From Bigelowiella natans CCMP2755 (Eukaryota; Cercozoa; Chlorarachniophyceae), in the NCBI GenBank assembly GCA_000320545.1, contig ADNK01000842.1, forward strand, positions 10,001 to 31,417: DNA of 21,417 nt, in the 5' to 3' direction. Shown in pieces: positions 1-11,168 of the stretch (within the stretch, counting starts at the first letter, position 1; each line of letters starts with the position of its first letter). Position numbers and translations under genes: made by a program. The notes beneath the pieces were generated by a model. The model was not told the DNA's origin. It made no database searches and saw only the letters and a program-made list of their open reading frames with translations.

Positions 1-229
1 CTTAAACGTCAACGACACCAGTCGCCCAGAATACCTAGACCACGTATAGTGGAAGAAGAAGAAGAAGAAGAAGAAGAAGAAGAAGAGGAGGAGGAGGAAA
101 ATATGAGGAAGATGATCATTAACATGATTACGGCGATATCAATGGTAGCATTTGGGGGAGGCTCTTGACAACAAAAGAAGCAGAGGCAATACGGGAATCA
201 ACATCATTGCCAAGAAGCTTGGACAGCGC

Positions 230-263
<34 letters not shown>

Positions 264-738
264 TACATCCATACCCACACATCAATAGCAAGTATTTATA
301 TGGTACGTGTGTGTGTGTGTGTGTGTGTGTGTATCATGTGCATTTTTATTCCGTATGCGAGGGTATACGCACGTGCTGGCGAGTAGGTCGGTATTCATGG
401 AGACGATGTTGCCTGGTGGTAGGAATAAGAACGATTGGCCAAAAAACCGCAGCATGCAGACAGCAGGAAGGCGATATTCAACACATCATTAGCTTCTTGA
501 TTGTAGTGTCTCATAACGTATAAATACTAGGGTATGTATGAGGAACGTGGGCATTCAAATCAGTGAGCTAGTAATAGTGCGGATGGATAATATATTGCCG
601 TGAATGACGCTTGTGATCGTCTCGCTGCTGATCTGCTCCGAATACTTCAAGCTCGGCCCGTCTGCGGTGATGTTCAGCACCTACGACGAACGACGACAAC
701 GTGGAGGAGGAGGAGGAGGAAGAAGCATTTGTATCCCT

Positions 739-781
<43 letters not shown>

Positions 782-1964
782 CTCTGCTTGCTCTGACTCG
801 CTGAACTCTTTCTTTCTATGTCGTCTCCGGGGATCGCAGGCAGCAACGTACCTCAATGCTTCCGTCTTCTCTCGCGACGACGACGTCGGGCACACCTTGT
901 ATATTGATTAAGAAGAACAAAGACAACTGTTAGAATCGCGCGGACCTGTATATCACCGATATATTGTTGCGTCTTACTCTCCCACCCCCTCTCTCCGTTG
1001 TTTCTTCCCCATGCGTGCAATAATGAATAGCTAATAAGACTGCCCCGACGACATCCTCCAACCATCACAAATCTCTCTCTCTCTCTCTACATATATATTA
1101 ATATATATAGTGATATTTGTTTATCGAATGGTAGTAATAATGATTATGGCGGCGTTATGAAGACACACCATCTTGGAGAACATCTACGGCATCCAGGGCA
1201 GTGATGGCAGCTTTCTTCCCGTCACCCTTATACATCCAACCCGGCCGGATGCCCCCTCCCTTTCTCACGTTGATCTGGCCAACTTTTCCATTATCCGTGC
1301 CATAGACGAGGCCTCCGACGGGCTGTATAAATATAAATATAAGTATATATGACGGAATGAAAGGATGTTTTACGTGACTGATGCGACGACGACAAATCAA
1401 GAAGAGGAAGAGGGGGAGGGGGAGGGAGGGGGGGGGGCGTTGATGATGAAGCTCTTATGTGTTGTTCTTTGTGTACATATAAGATTATATAGTTTGTTGG
1501 GAAAAGACGCTAGATTTCTCTCACCGTTTCTGCATCTCGGTTGATCTCAGCCTCAAGTGTAAGTGCGGTCACAGAGCCAGGAATCTTCGGATGCGCTATC
1601 ATCTTAGTACCTGGAGGAGGAGGAGAGGAAAGAAGAACAGGAGGAAGCTGAGGAGGTGATTGTATGAGGGTTATGATGAAGCTGCTGCTACTAAGTAGGA
1701 GCAAAATAGGAGGGGGGGGAATAGGCCACATCTAATATTGTGTCCATTGAGGATATTGTCCTTCTCCATCATTAGCATCGAGCTCACACTTACCATCAAC
1801 GATGCGGATATATCGATCTTCGCATCCCAAAGCGACCACGATGGCACCCATGGCACCATTCTCTGATAAGTGTGGCATTGGGCACATTGCATGGATCACA
1901 TCCTGGGAATTGAAGAAACCCTTCTCCGTAACTTTGCTACCTTCCGCCTGCATAGTCAAGCAAC

Positions 1965-2005
<41 letters not shown>

Positions 2006-3011
2006 ATTATTCTTCACAAGCCCAATAGTGAACTGCTAGCCAATGGTATGTGGTAAAAGAGCAAGGCACACGCATGAAATACAGAGTTTGGGAGCTTTTC
2101 CATGTCCTCGCCTCTAAAGTCTTGGTCGTTCCTCAATTTCTCGCTTATTACGCTGTTACTACACTACTACTGCTGCTGCTGCTACCTCAAAATGGTTGAT
2201 GTTAAACTCGCAACACGTGTAGATGCTTGGGTTTTCGACAAAAAGGGCCTTGATATCGTCGGTGATGGGGGCCTCGAACGCGAAGAAGGTCTTTCCCTTC
2301 TTTGTCATAGCCTTGATTTTGTTGCCATGAGCGACGAATAGCTTATCCTATACGGTATCATATGTACCCAATTTATCAGCGCTGGAGATGAGCATCATGC
2401 CGGAAAACGGCACAGCATTATAATTGAATTAATCACGCCATTTTTGCTAGATTTTGGCATTGCCTTTGACCCTGGAGGACCTCCTAAGGAGAGTGCGGTT
2501 ACGCCTTTCCGTTCTTGAGTCTGGGATAAGATCTTCGGAGTTCCACTCTTAAGGGTGATGAACTGGACCTGAGATGGCGGGCGCTTGTGAGACTTGAGTA
2601 CGTCCAAGAAGGCACTATAGCAGTAACTGTCATGACTTCCCCAGGCCCTCCCTCCCTCCCTCCTTCTCTATATATCTCTCTGTTCTGCTCGTTAAACTCT
2701 CTTAATCACCAAGCCAGATTTGTTCCCAAACACGATTTTTTGGATCTTTCGCTTTGCGGACGGGAACGCAGCGAGGCATCCTCTTTCGTTGGACCTACGA
2801 AGGAAGCACATATACAACACAGCCAGAATTGTAGATATAACGATGCTAAACAGATGATTTTGTGCATCATATCCCCTCAATATCTGCATAGACACACGTG
2901 AAGCAACTCTCCTCCATTATAACTGCATGAATCAACACATCTTCTTTTGCCGAAGTATAGTCGTTACCCGCCGAGGAATAGGAACTCCTTCGTGTCGAAC
3001 ACGTAAGACAT
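1..3011 (-). CDS. BBS7: BBS7, BBSome subunit (5' part, 11 exons, cut by window edge)
   Basis: BBS7 is a subunit of the BBSome, the coat-like complex that moves membrane proteins in and out of cilia; its N-terminal half is a beta-propeller. Exons read on the minus strand: 3011-2968, 2794-2710, 2568-2437, 2347-2186, 1947-1794, 1610-1525, 1322-1169, 895-852, 680-599, 412-373 and 34-1 (continues outside). They join in phase to 339 codons. Matches to remembered BBS7 include an IQKIVFGNKSGLV segment in exon 2, a KAMTKKGKTFFAFE segment in exon 4 (human RGFTKRGKQFLSFE), an ALGCEDRYIRIVDG segment in exon 5, GLVYGTDNGKVG in exon 7, VVVAREDGSIE in exon 8 and LLASTYSGRLVSL across exons 10 and 11. The start ATG at 3011 gives a short N-terminus like that of human BBS7 (residues 1-14 plus a split Gly). 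All introns are GT-AG except intron 9, which appears to be GC-AG. The coiled-coil and C-terminal domains lie outside the window. Family assignment is secure; individual junctions are inferred. Confidence 0.91.
52..100. repeat. (GAA)n/(GAG)n trinucleotide tract
   Basis: A GAA run of about 12 units followed by GAG units, inside BBS7 intron 10. On the BBS7 sense strand it is a CTT/CTC polypyrimidine tract just upstream of the exon 11 acceptor at 34, so it may act as the splice-site pyrimidine tract. Confidence 0.9.
231..332. repeat. (AC)13 and (GT)13 pair in BBS7 intron 10
   Basis: An AC run at 231-256 and a GT run at 307-332 are each 26 bp and exactly complementary in inverted orientation, separated by 50 bp. 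Both lie in the intron between the BBS7 exons at 412-373 and 34-1. Confidence 0.92.
1967..2001. repeat. (CA)n microsatellite, BBS7 intron 4
   Basis: About 17 CA units ending about 20 bp from the BBS7 exon 5 acceptor (exon starts at 1947, minus strand). Simple-sequence tracts of CT type also occur in neighbouring BBS7 introns at about 740-782 and 1073-1088. Confidence 0.92.
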
Positions 3012-3551
3012 GCTGATGCAGCTTCTCTCGTTAACCCGACTGTTGAATTATGACCGGTCAATCCCCTCCTGCTCCTCCCTCACGTCCCGCCGGAAGAATT
3101 GGGCGGTGGATTAAGGGGACAGGGTTTGATGAGCTGGGCGTTGGGGAGGATTGATTATTGGGACTTCGGTGTTAAGATATGTCGAACACAGATGAAAGCA
3201 TCATCAATACAGAAATAAAGGCAAAAATACATTGACGACTTGATGAGGATATCTTTTTTAGCGAATTTCGCGCCTCCTCCACCCTCGAAGCCAACCCGTT
3301 TTGATGTTTCTGGGGACACGGGATCCCTGCTGGAATCCCGGTTTGAAACTGGAGCTGGACTCCATGATGGATTTGACCATCCGTGAAACTGCTCGAGGGC
3401 AAGCCGGAAACATCTAAAGATTCCTTGCCTTTGTCGGTCTGGACAAGGGCAGCTCAGACTCCTATCGTGAAAGTCTATTTTTTACATTAATTAGTAGTTT
3501 CCGGCTTATATATCTGTCTAAAGTTGATATACCTGTGCTCTAGAGAAGAAG
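3012..3551. promoter_or_regulatory. Divergent intergenic region, BBS7 / unknown 23-exon gene
   Basis: This is the 540-bp space between two start codons that point away from each other, so it probably holds both promoters. It is nearly free of the microsatellites that fill the surrounding introns, which fits selective constraint. It contains a perfect E2F-type octamer (TTTCGCGC at 3266-3273) and a short inverted repeat around GTTTGAAAC near 3341. A 76-codon minus-strand open frame (3172-3402) crosses it but has no recognisable similarity. I saw no clear RFX X-box by eye. The regulatory role is inferred from position. Confidence 0.5.
3266..3273 (+). promoter_or_regulatory. E2F-like motif in divergent promoter
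   Basis: The octamer TTTCGCGC, followed by C, matches the classic E2F/DP binding consensus. It lies about 255 bp upstream of the BBS7 start and about 280 bp upstream of the plus-strand gene. A single 8-mer can occur by chance, so function is only suggested. Confidence 0.3.
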
Positions 3552-4490
3552 ATGGAGCCGGCGGATCCTGTCGCAGGGAGGGGCGAGGCTATGGTGAAAG
3601 CTGCAGAGTATAAGAAAGGTTAACTGGAAGAAGATAAGCGCAGCTCTCTATTTTACTCACGATCATTTCCTTTAGATGAGGATGTACAGAGGCAGAATCA
3701 GGATGCAGAAGGGGATGGAGATGAAGGAGAAGAGGTCCCGGATGGAATAGGAGTCATCACAGATCGCTTTAAAGTCATATCCTACACCGGCGGTGCGGTC
3801 TTACTTCATACTAGAGTCCTTTTCACTTGTAGCGGGCTCCCTTAGAATGAATGTTCCATCCATTTCAGAGCTATAACATACCTGTTGCGTGCACTTGTGG
3901 CTTGACGAGAGGAAATGAATATCTAAACGAGACGTAATATATTAGGTGCTCACAGTTCGGAATATGGCATTGGTAAGCTAAGAACAAAAATCATGATAAC
4001 GTCCTCCTCCTCCGACCCTCAATGAGATCTTCGTTACCGTACCTTTCCAGAGAACGTGCTTCAGGACGAGGGCATCCATTGCAGCAAGCCGGGCAAAGTA
4101 TTTTATACGATAACAATCCCTGTTTGCCCACACATAGAAGCGTAGGGACAATACGATATATACCCCCCAGCCTAACCTTCTCATCATTGTAATAAGAAAC
4201 GATGGTATTATCACTCAGAACTTCGACCTCCTCCTGGAGTTCAACAACCCAAAAGGGGCTATAATATCCACTCTGGTGAGTCTAGTGGTCAAAATGAAGG
4301 AGTACGAGGAGGAGAGGAAGACGACATTTGCTAAGTAATCCTTGATAAGCTTTAATTTTTGTTAGCTGATTCGCGGGTCTCCGGCATGCAGCGCTCCGCT
4401 GAAGAACGCCATTGTACAAATCTACCAAAGAACAACCAAAACAATCTACTATCCGTATACATGCTCTTACCCCGCTCTCCCCCCCCCCCC

Positions 4491-4532
<42 letters not shown>

Positions 4533-4742
4533 ATTTACCTATATTTTAAGATTGACAACGCTTGGGGGGGGGGATAACAAGAGCAAATTTATACATATCA
4601 TGTCAACTCAGGTGTTCGTCTCAGAGGGGAAGCCTCGGAAGGGCCTGAAATACGCAAAAGTCTTCGACTCTGTCACTGATAAAAACATGTAAATATGCGT
4701 AGATATTCATATACACATGCACGAATCGTATTGTAGCTGTAT

Positions 4743-4790
<48 letters not shown>

Positions 4791-5444
4791 CGCTTTGTCT
4801 GTGAAGTATGTGCGTGAGCAAGAGCGTCTTATTTACAAGAACTTGTCACCATCATCATGCTTAAACCGAGGCTTTTGCTGTTGTCCAAGGTACAATAACC
4901 AAATACATAAATCATTTCACAAAAGGTTCGAGTCAAAAGTTGAGGATATGAAGGAATCCGACTCCGCCACACCGGTCGGTACATATCACATACACAATTT
5001 TTTAGCTGCAAAGATATATCACGCAATCTCAGCTCCCCCCCCCCTCCCCCCCCCCACACACACATTCCCACGCATTTGCAGGTGGGATATTTGGAGACGG
5101 ATGAGGAGGTATATATACATATTTTTTAGAAACATTAACGGTCAGTAGAACGATGACGCCGAGAGTTAAGAGCGAGGGCGTTGGGTAGATTTAGGAATTG
5201 AGTGATGAGATCTTTAACGTTTGACACATGCTGCTGCTGCTGCTGTCTTTCAAAAACATCGTTTAGAGTCTCGAAGGCATTCTATCCATCACACCGTGGG
5301 CAAAAGGTAGCGACAGTGCTGTGTTGTGTATGTGTGTGTGTGTGTGTGTGTGTGATTACAAGTAATGAGAGCTGCACCGTGCAATAAGATACTTCGGAGA
5401 GGAAATCACCACGGCCTACTTCCTGTGACAATATCTTCTAGTAT

Positions 5445-5481
<37 letters not shown>

Positions 5482-7177
5482 CGCATTCTATATATGGCAC
5501 CAGGGCGTTACGTGCACATGCGCTTTCTCCGTCCTCATGCAGACGCCAACATTGACATCGACAGGGTGCGGAATGCAAAGCAAACATTCTCTCTCCCTCT
5601 CTCTCTATGCTCTATGCGCTATGCTCTATGCTCTATGCTTTCCCCCCCTCCCTGGTCTCGAATCTCTTCCCCTTATCATGCTACTACCTAAGTACATGGA
5701 GCTTGTCGAGCCCGTAATTGTTACAAGCTGCTGTTGCCGTACTTGTTATTGTCGCGCTACTCCAACAACCTGCTGCACAAACTGATCTTAGCCGCACCAC
5801 CATCACCATCTCCACTACCTCCTCCTCCTTCCTCCTCCTCCTCCTCCGCTAGATTCACATATTGGGGGTGGTCCCTGAGAGTGCAGAGTTCTCCAGGATT
5901 ACGTCGTCGTCGTCGTCAACGACGAAGCCTCTTGCAGGCATTGAGGTATCGTATGTATTCACCAGCAACGAGGAGGAGGAGGAGGGGGAGGAGGAATGCA
6001 ACCACAACGACTAACAAACACTACGAACGACATTCTGCTAGCAGCTGCGCTGAGACAATGAGAACCGTAGCAGAACGGCATGCAAATAGTAGCGGGAAGG
6101 CTGAAAATAACAACGGAGAAAATGCGGCACTTATCGTATCTCCTTATTTCGGTCGTTTACGTTGTGCTCGTGCACGCAGGTGGGGAGGGATGCATGCATG
6201 GCTCTGGGCGCATCGAGACCTCCTTTGTCCACGTTCAATGAATTCAGGTATAGTAATAGACATTGCTATGCCGCGCCCTTGCCAACCCCACTGCGTGATG
6301 TCCCTCCATACAAATCGACGGTGACGAGGGGGGGGGGGGAGGACACGCTGTTTCGTCGTCTGGGTCCATCTGTCGCTCTCTGAGAGGAAGTGCAATACAT
6401 TCGTCGTGCATGCGTGTGTACCTGCTCCTCCTCCTCCTGCTGCTGCTGCTGCTGCTGCTGCGGTTTCTTCTTCCTCCTCTTATTGTCGATGTTGTTGTTG
6501 TTGTTGTTGTATCAGATTCGATCTGATGGAGCGTATTCAGAGCGGCACGATAGCGCTGCTCCTTCTCCCCACCCCCGCATCTCAGCGCGAGATTGAGGGA
6601 ATGAACCAATTTCTCGCTGGAGTGGCCGAGATCGCACAGAGGGAGTGGACTGACTCTGGTGTGCGCGACCGCGGGGGGAGGGGGGGGGGGGGAGAACAGC
6701 ACGCACACACACACACACACACGCAAACACATGTGCATAGAAGCCAATACGGGTGAATAGAGTATATACTTGCCGTCCTTCTATGCTACTTGCTTAAAGG
6801 CCTCGAGTTTTACTACCACGTCTTCGATCTGGGAGCTACGGATCCAACGACGCGGGCTGCCTCGTTCCTCCGGGTGATATCTATTAACCATTCAAAATAC
6901 ACAGAAGAGAGATTAGCGTTGTTAGTAATGATAACGGCAATTTGGAAAAATGACGATAACTTTCGTCCCGCGGTCGTGTGTCATAGGCGTTTTCCATGCA
7001 GACACATGTGAATACAAAAATATACAAAGAGTATCATGTGTATATATGCGTATATAATTACATATATATATATATATATATTTATTTATTTATTTATATG
7101 TATATCGTAAGGGTCTTTTCGTGTCGCAAGATCACCCAGGAATGGTGCTTGGAATAAGGGAGAGCGACGGTGGGACA

Positions 7178-7216
<39 letters not shown>

Positions 7217-7331
7217 CGTGTGTGTGTGTGTGTGAGTGTGATTCTTTGTAACATCGGATTGAACCTGGGTCTTTATTACGATAGCTTGTGTGCTGATATG
7301 GATATGTATACCAATCGTTGTTATCATCACC

Positions 7332-7363
<32 letters not shown>

Positions 7364-8242
7364 TATCACCATAGGGACCAGATACCTATTCGACTCCTCC
7401 TCCTCTTCGGGAGAGAAGAAGAAGAAGGAGCTTGCTACGACGGCAGACGACTACGAAGATATATCGTAAGCAGCTGACAAGCAGAACTGTTTTGATAAAG
7501 ATAGTGGTGGCGTTGCGACTATGTGATAATGAAGATGAATGGGTTGTTAACGTCCCCTCCCCTCCCCTCGTCCATGCATCGCGTTGCATGCGTCGTGCGT
7601 CATCACGGCGTGCACGCAACAGCTCAGCTCCCTGACCTTTGAAATATATACAATGCCCAGGGTGGGGTTCATGTCGTGGTGCGAGATGTACACGCGCGGG
7701 GAGGTCGCTCAACACTGGAAGTCGGAGAAACTTCTCGGTAAGATTGTCCCGCCGCTGCCATCTTCCACGGAGATCATCACACGGGAAAGCTTTCAGGTGG
7801 GGAGAAGTAGGAAGAACCGATGTCTTCTAACTACCAATTAGTGGGAGTAACAATACCCGAGAAGAAAGTAGCCTTTTTGTCCTCTCCTTCTCCTCTTCCT
7901 CCTCCTCCTCCTCTGCTCGCTGCTTATTCCCCCCGTCATTCTGCCAAGTTGCTCACCATCTCTCCCTCTCCCTCCCCCCCCCTCTTTCTCTCTCCTCACC
8001 CCTCCCCCTCCCCCCCCCCATGTTGCTGTTCTCTCCGTTGCTATTACTATTACTATCATCCTTGGTTATCACGCCATCGCTCGTCGTTGGTAGGAGAGTC
8101 TGGCAGCATGCAGAGGAAGCTCCCTAGTGTGTGTCCATTACAACGGTAGGTACGGGATGGTAGAGTAGATGTTGATAACAATAGCTGGAGGCTATACACC
8201 GAATCGTTTGCAAAAGCCCACAAATACTCGAACAAACACACA

Positions 8243-8276
<34 letters not shown>

Positions 8277-8906
8277 ATCATAATCATCATTATCATCATC
8301 ACCATCATCGTCATTGTCATTCGCCTCTCATTGAATTACATGACGATGGGCCTACTTCTTGCTCAGGCCTGCAGCCTTCCCCCTCGCTCCTCGCGCCTCC
8401 TCGAGGCGGTAGCTCTGACGCCAAAGGGGGGATGCTGGTACTACACACGACGCATATTCGCACCACGTGATAGTGCCTTTCTCGAGCTGAAGGCCACTCA
8501 TCTGACTCTTGTTGATGTCTACCGCTGCTGCTGTTTCCTCTCACCGCAGGGTGATGCTGAGACCGATGGGGGGGCAAGGTGCATATGCGTGTGCGCGTGT
8601 GTGGATGCAGTTGTGACAGCAGCAGTCAGGAAGACGAAGAAGACCGCCGCCGCGGTAAATCTCTATCCATCTTCCTCATAAATTAAGTATATTTGTGCAT
8701 GCGTGTGTGAGTGTGGGTGTGACTATGAGTGTGCGTGCTCACTTCTATTCTCTCTCCTCTGTGCTGCATTGCGAAGAAGGAAGAGGAAGAGACGTCGCCG
8801 CCTTTCAAGTGCTTTTTGTTCGACTACGAGGCCAATGATGTAGAGCCCAAGGTCGGTTGGAAGCCGTATGTGCGTGTTTGTATGTGTGTGTGTGTGTGTG
8901 TGAGAG

Positions 8907-8945
<39 letters not shown>

Positions 8946-9393
8946 TTTTTAATACTTATTACCCCTCATCCGTCTCCTAATTCTTGTTCCTCGTACAAAA
9001 GTGGCTCCCTGACGAGTTGGCGCCCCCGTTTTTAGCCTGGTATCTACCTACGCACGCACTGCACTTGCATACACACCTATCAGTATAAACGATACGTGAA
9101 CATCATATACATGTGCGTGTGCGTGTGCGTGATTCTATTTTCGAGCAATGGGGACCTCCTTCTCCTCAGCCCGTGTTTCACCGCTATCCTCATCATTCTT
9201 GTCATACGAGTGGATTGTTGTTGTTATCCTCGATGCTCCTCCTCCTCCCCCGCCTCCTCCTCCTCCTCCTCACATTTGTTTCTTTCCCCGTGCGCTCCCA
9301 CCACCCCCTCCTCCTCCTCCCCGAAGGTTCTCCAAAGCAGGACACCCGCCCGGGAAATCATCGGCCAAGAAGAAGAAGAAAAGTCGGCGTTAG
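3552..9393 (+). CDS. Unrecognised 449-residue protein, about 23 small exons
   Basis: I do not recognise this protein. Proposed exons: 3552-3618, 3676-3792, 3956-3972, 4051-4097, 4197-4275, 4612-4688, 4823-4889, 5082-5108, 5195-5218, 5267-5306, 5543-5565, 5853-5945, 6071-6151, 6586-6658, 6800-6873, 7416-7465, 7661-7737, 8367-8437, 8550-8578, 8611-8654, 8784-8851, 9002-9039 and 9327-9393. They sum to 1350 nt (450 codons), stay in one frame throughout, and end at TAG 9391-9393. Visible traits are an acidic N-terminal stretch (residues about 23-42), a mixed alpha/beta-looking middle (NFDLLLEFNNPKG, GLKYAKVFDSVTDKN, GLEFYYHVFDLGATDP), a Ser run coded by TCG repeats, an acidic linker near residues 345-370, and a Lys/Arg-rich C-terminus (KKKKKSRR), which suggests a nuclear or nucleolar location. 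It shares a divergent promoter with BBS7, so a ciliary role is possible. Exons 4612-4688, 4197-4275, 6800-6873, 7661-7737 and 8784-9039 look firmest. The exons at 3956-3972, 5082-5306 and 8367-8654 are the weakest. Confidence 0.58.
4479..4530. repeat. Poly-C followed by (CT)n
   Basis: About 22 C residues run directly into 15 CT units, within an intron of the 3552-9393 gene. A second CT array lies at 4746-4787 and a short poly-G at 4564-4573. Such tracts are prone to slippage and sequencing error, so their lengths are uncertain. Confidence 0.9.
4746..4787. repeat. (CT)n microsatellite
   Basis: About 21 CT units lie upstream of the proposed exon at 4823-4889, placed like an extended pyrimidine tract on the sense strand. 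Confidence 0.9.
5331..5478. repeat. (TG)n at 5331-5354 and (CA)n at 5446-5478 in one intron
   Basis: Two complementary dinucleotide arrays lie in the same proposed intron (5307-5542) of the unrecognised 23-exon gene, about 90 bp apart. Confidence 0.9.
7062..7233. repeat. AT/TTTA tract, then (CT)n and (GT)n compound repeat
   Basis: An AT run and TTTA units at about 7062-7098 are followed by CT at 7177-7203 and GT at 7203-7233. A CAC/CAT array follows at about 7327-7362. All lie in the long intron between the proposed exons 6800-6873 and 7416-7465. Confidence 0.9.
8245..8275. repeat. (CA)n microsatellite followed by ATC-rich tract
   Basis: About 15 CA units, then TCATCA-type repeats to about 8320, in the intron upstream of the proposed exon at 8367. 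A complementary GT, then GA, then AT compound tract lies at 8886-8942 in a later intron. Confidence 0.9.
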
Positions 9394-9667
9394 ATATCGG
9401 ATTAGAGATAACGAACGAACGAGAACGAACGGAAAGAGAGCCAGAGAAGCCAACTCGAAGAATTGCTGATGCCAGGAGGGAAGGGAGAGGAGAGCGGAGA
9501 GCGGAGGGAGAGAGAGAGAGCGAGAGAAAGAGAGGCTTATCCTTGCACTATAGGGGAGTGGTCCGCTTGATCATATCACATCCCACACGTGTGCTGAACA
9601 TGCTGCAACTCTCTCTCTAGGAGGAGGCAAGGGGGGCGCATCGTCGTCGTCGTCGTTTGCTGGGCGG
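9394..9667. other. Spacer between two unrecognised plus-strand genes
   Basis: This 274-bp stretch follows the TAG at 9391-9393. It holds purine-rich sequence (GAGAG and AAGAAG runs), a short CT run near 9610 and a short TCG repeat near 9640. An open frame from upstream continues through it in another phase but is low-complexity. I see no AATAAA signal here. Confidence 0.45.
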
Positions 9668-9916
9668 ATGTTAGGAAGGCAGGTAGTAGTAGTAGCCAGC
9701 CTGTCTTGCTGTGTGCATTCAAACGCCAGAAGAAGATTTTGAGTTATACTTCGGTAGTGATAGCGTAGTGAGCGCAGCAGATAGAGCAGCAGCAGTAGTA
9801 GTAGTAGTAGTAGAAGAAGAAGAAGATGATGAAGAAGAAGGAGCCGTCATCGTCGTCGGCTCTAGAGATGTAAAAAACTGTTACAACCGACCAACATGCA
9901 GTAACCGATGCAACAT

Positions 9917-9953
<37 letters not shown>

Positions 9954-10159
9954 AACACACCAACACACCAACGTACACACACACACACACACACGCGTCA
10001 TGGCTGCTGGCCTGTCTGCTCAATAGGAGAAGAAGGCGGTGATGCACGGATCGCGCGTTCGGTCGAAGGGTATTCTTCAGTAGTAGCCTACTACTAAAAC
10101 AACAGAAATGGAACAGAAGAATATGCAGTACAACTGTCATAATCTCTACATATATGTAA

Positions 10160-10203
<44 letters not shown>

Positions 10204-11129
10204 AGGAGTCCGCATACACACACACACACACACACACACACATGCATGCATGCATGCATGCATATATACGCGACATACTATTGACCTTCGTCTTCAAGTA
10301 TCATTCAACTACCCCAAACTTCAGTTGATACGGTGAATTTGGTCAAGTTTGTGCACAAGAAGCTTTCCAAAGTAGTAGCAGAAGTAGTAGTAGTAGAAGC
10401 AGTAGTAGCCGTAATAATGATAGTAACAATGGTGGTAGTTCACATACACACACACACACACACTTACATGAATTGAATGTATAATTTCATAGATATCCGC
10501 ATAAGCTTTCTTTCCTAGCCTCCCCTTTTCACCTTTGTAGCACTCATAAAAAATCCCCTCCTCCTCCTCCACCACCACCTCCTCCTCTTCCTCATCACCA
10601 TTGTCACCATCATCATATCTTCTTGGCACGACACCACACCACCACCACCACCTCCACAGCAAGACAAATTCCCATTAAACGCGGCGCTGGAGGATGCAGA
10701 GAGATTCGACAACTCCATGCCTGCCAGAATAAAGGTAGTAGCAGAGAAGCCGATCTCAACACGCACTAGCACGGCTATTTTGTCGCATTTAGAAAACGCA
10801 AACACACACACACACACACACACACACCACTAGGCGCGTAGCGCATACGCGAGCATCCGTTGAATCGTCTGTATCTTCGGCAGGCATTTCAGATCCTACT
10901 GCTCCTCCACCGTCCTTCCCCTACCGCAACGACGCCCAGCATTGGCAATAGTGATGGTGGTGGTGGTGGTAATAATAATAGTAGTAGCGGTGGTAGTGGT
11001 GGTGAAAGCGTCACAACTCTGGATGCAAAGCTGACGGCAGAGGTATGTATTCAAAACGACAAGAATTCGACCGAACCCTACTCATTCATCCCATTCACCA
11101 CCCCCCTTCCCAACGCGCATGTATCACCA

Positions 11130-11168
<39 letters not shown>

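Noticed and set aside
3172-3402. 76-codon minus-strand ORF in the divergent promoter
   Set aside because: No recognisable similarity and no splice context; a chance frame is likely, though a small gene cannot be fully excluded.
5503-5582. Open reading resembling a discoidin-type strand (YVHMRFLRPHA)
   Set aside because: Phase from neighbouring exons uses the internal acceptor at 5541-5542, leaving only the ANIDIDR part; the rest is probably intron.
5734-6324. 196-codon plus-strand open frame
   Set aside because: Long but low-complexity (Ser, Pro and Arg runs from TCC, TCG and GAG repeats). It overlaps the better-supported exons 5853-5945 and 6071-6151, which use other frames.
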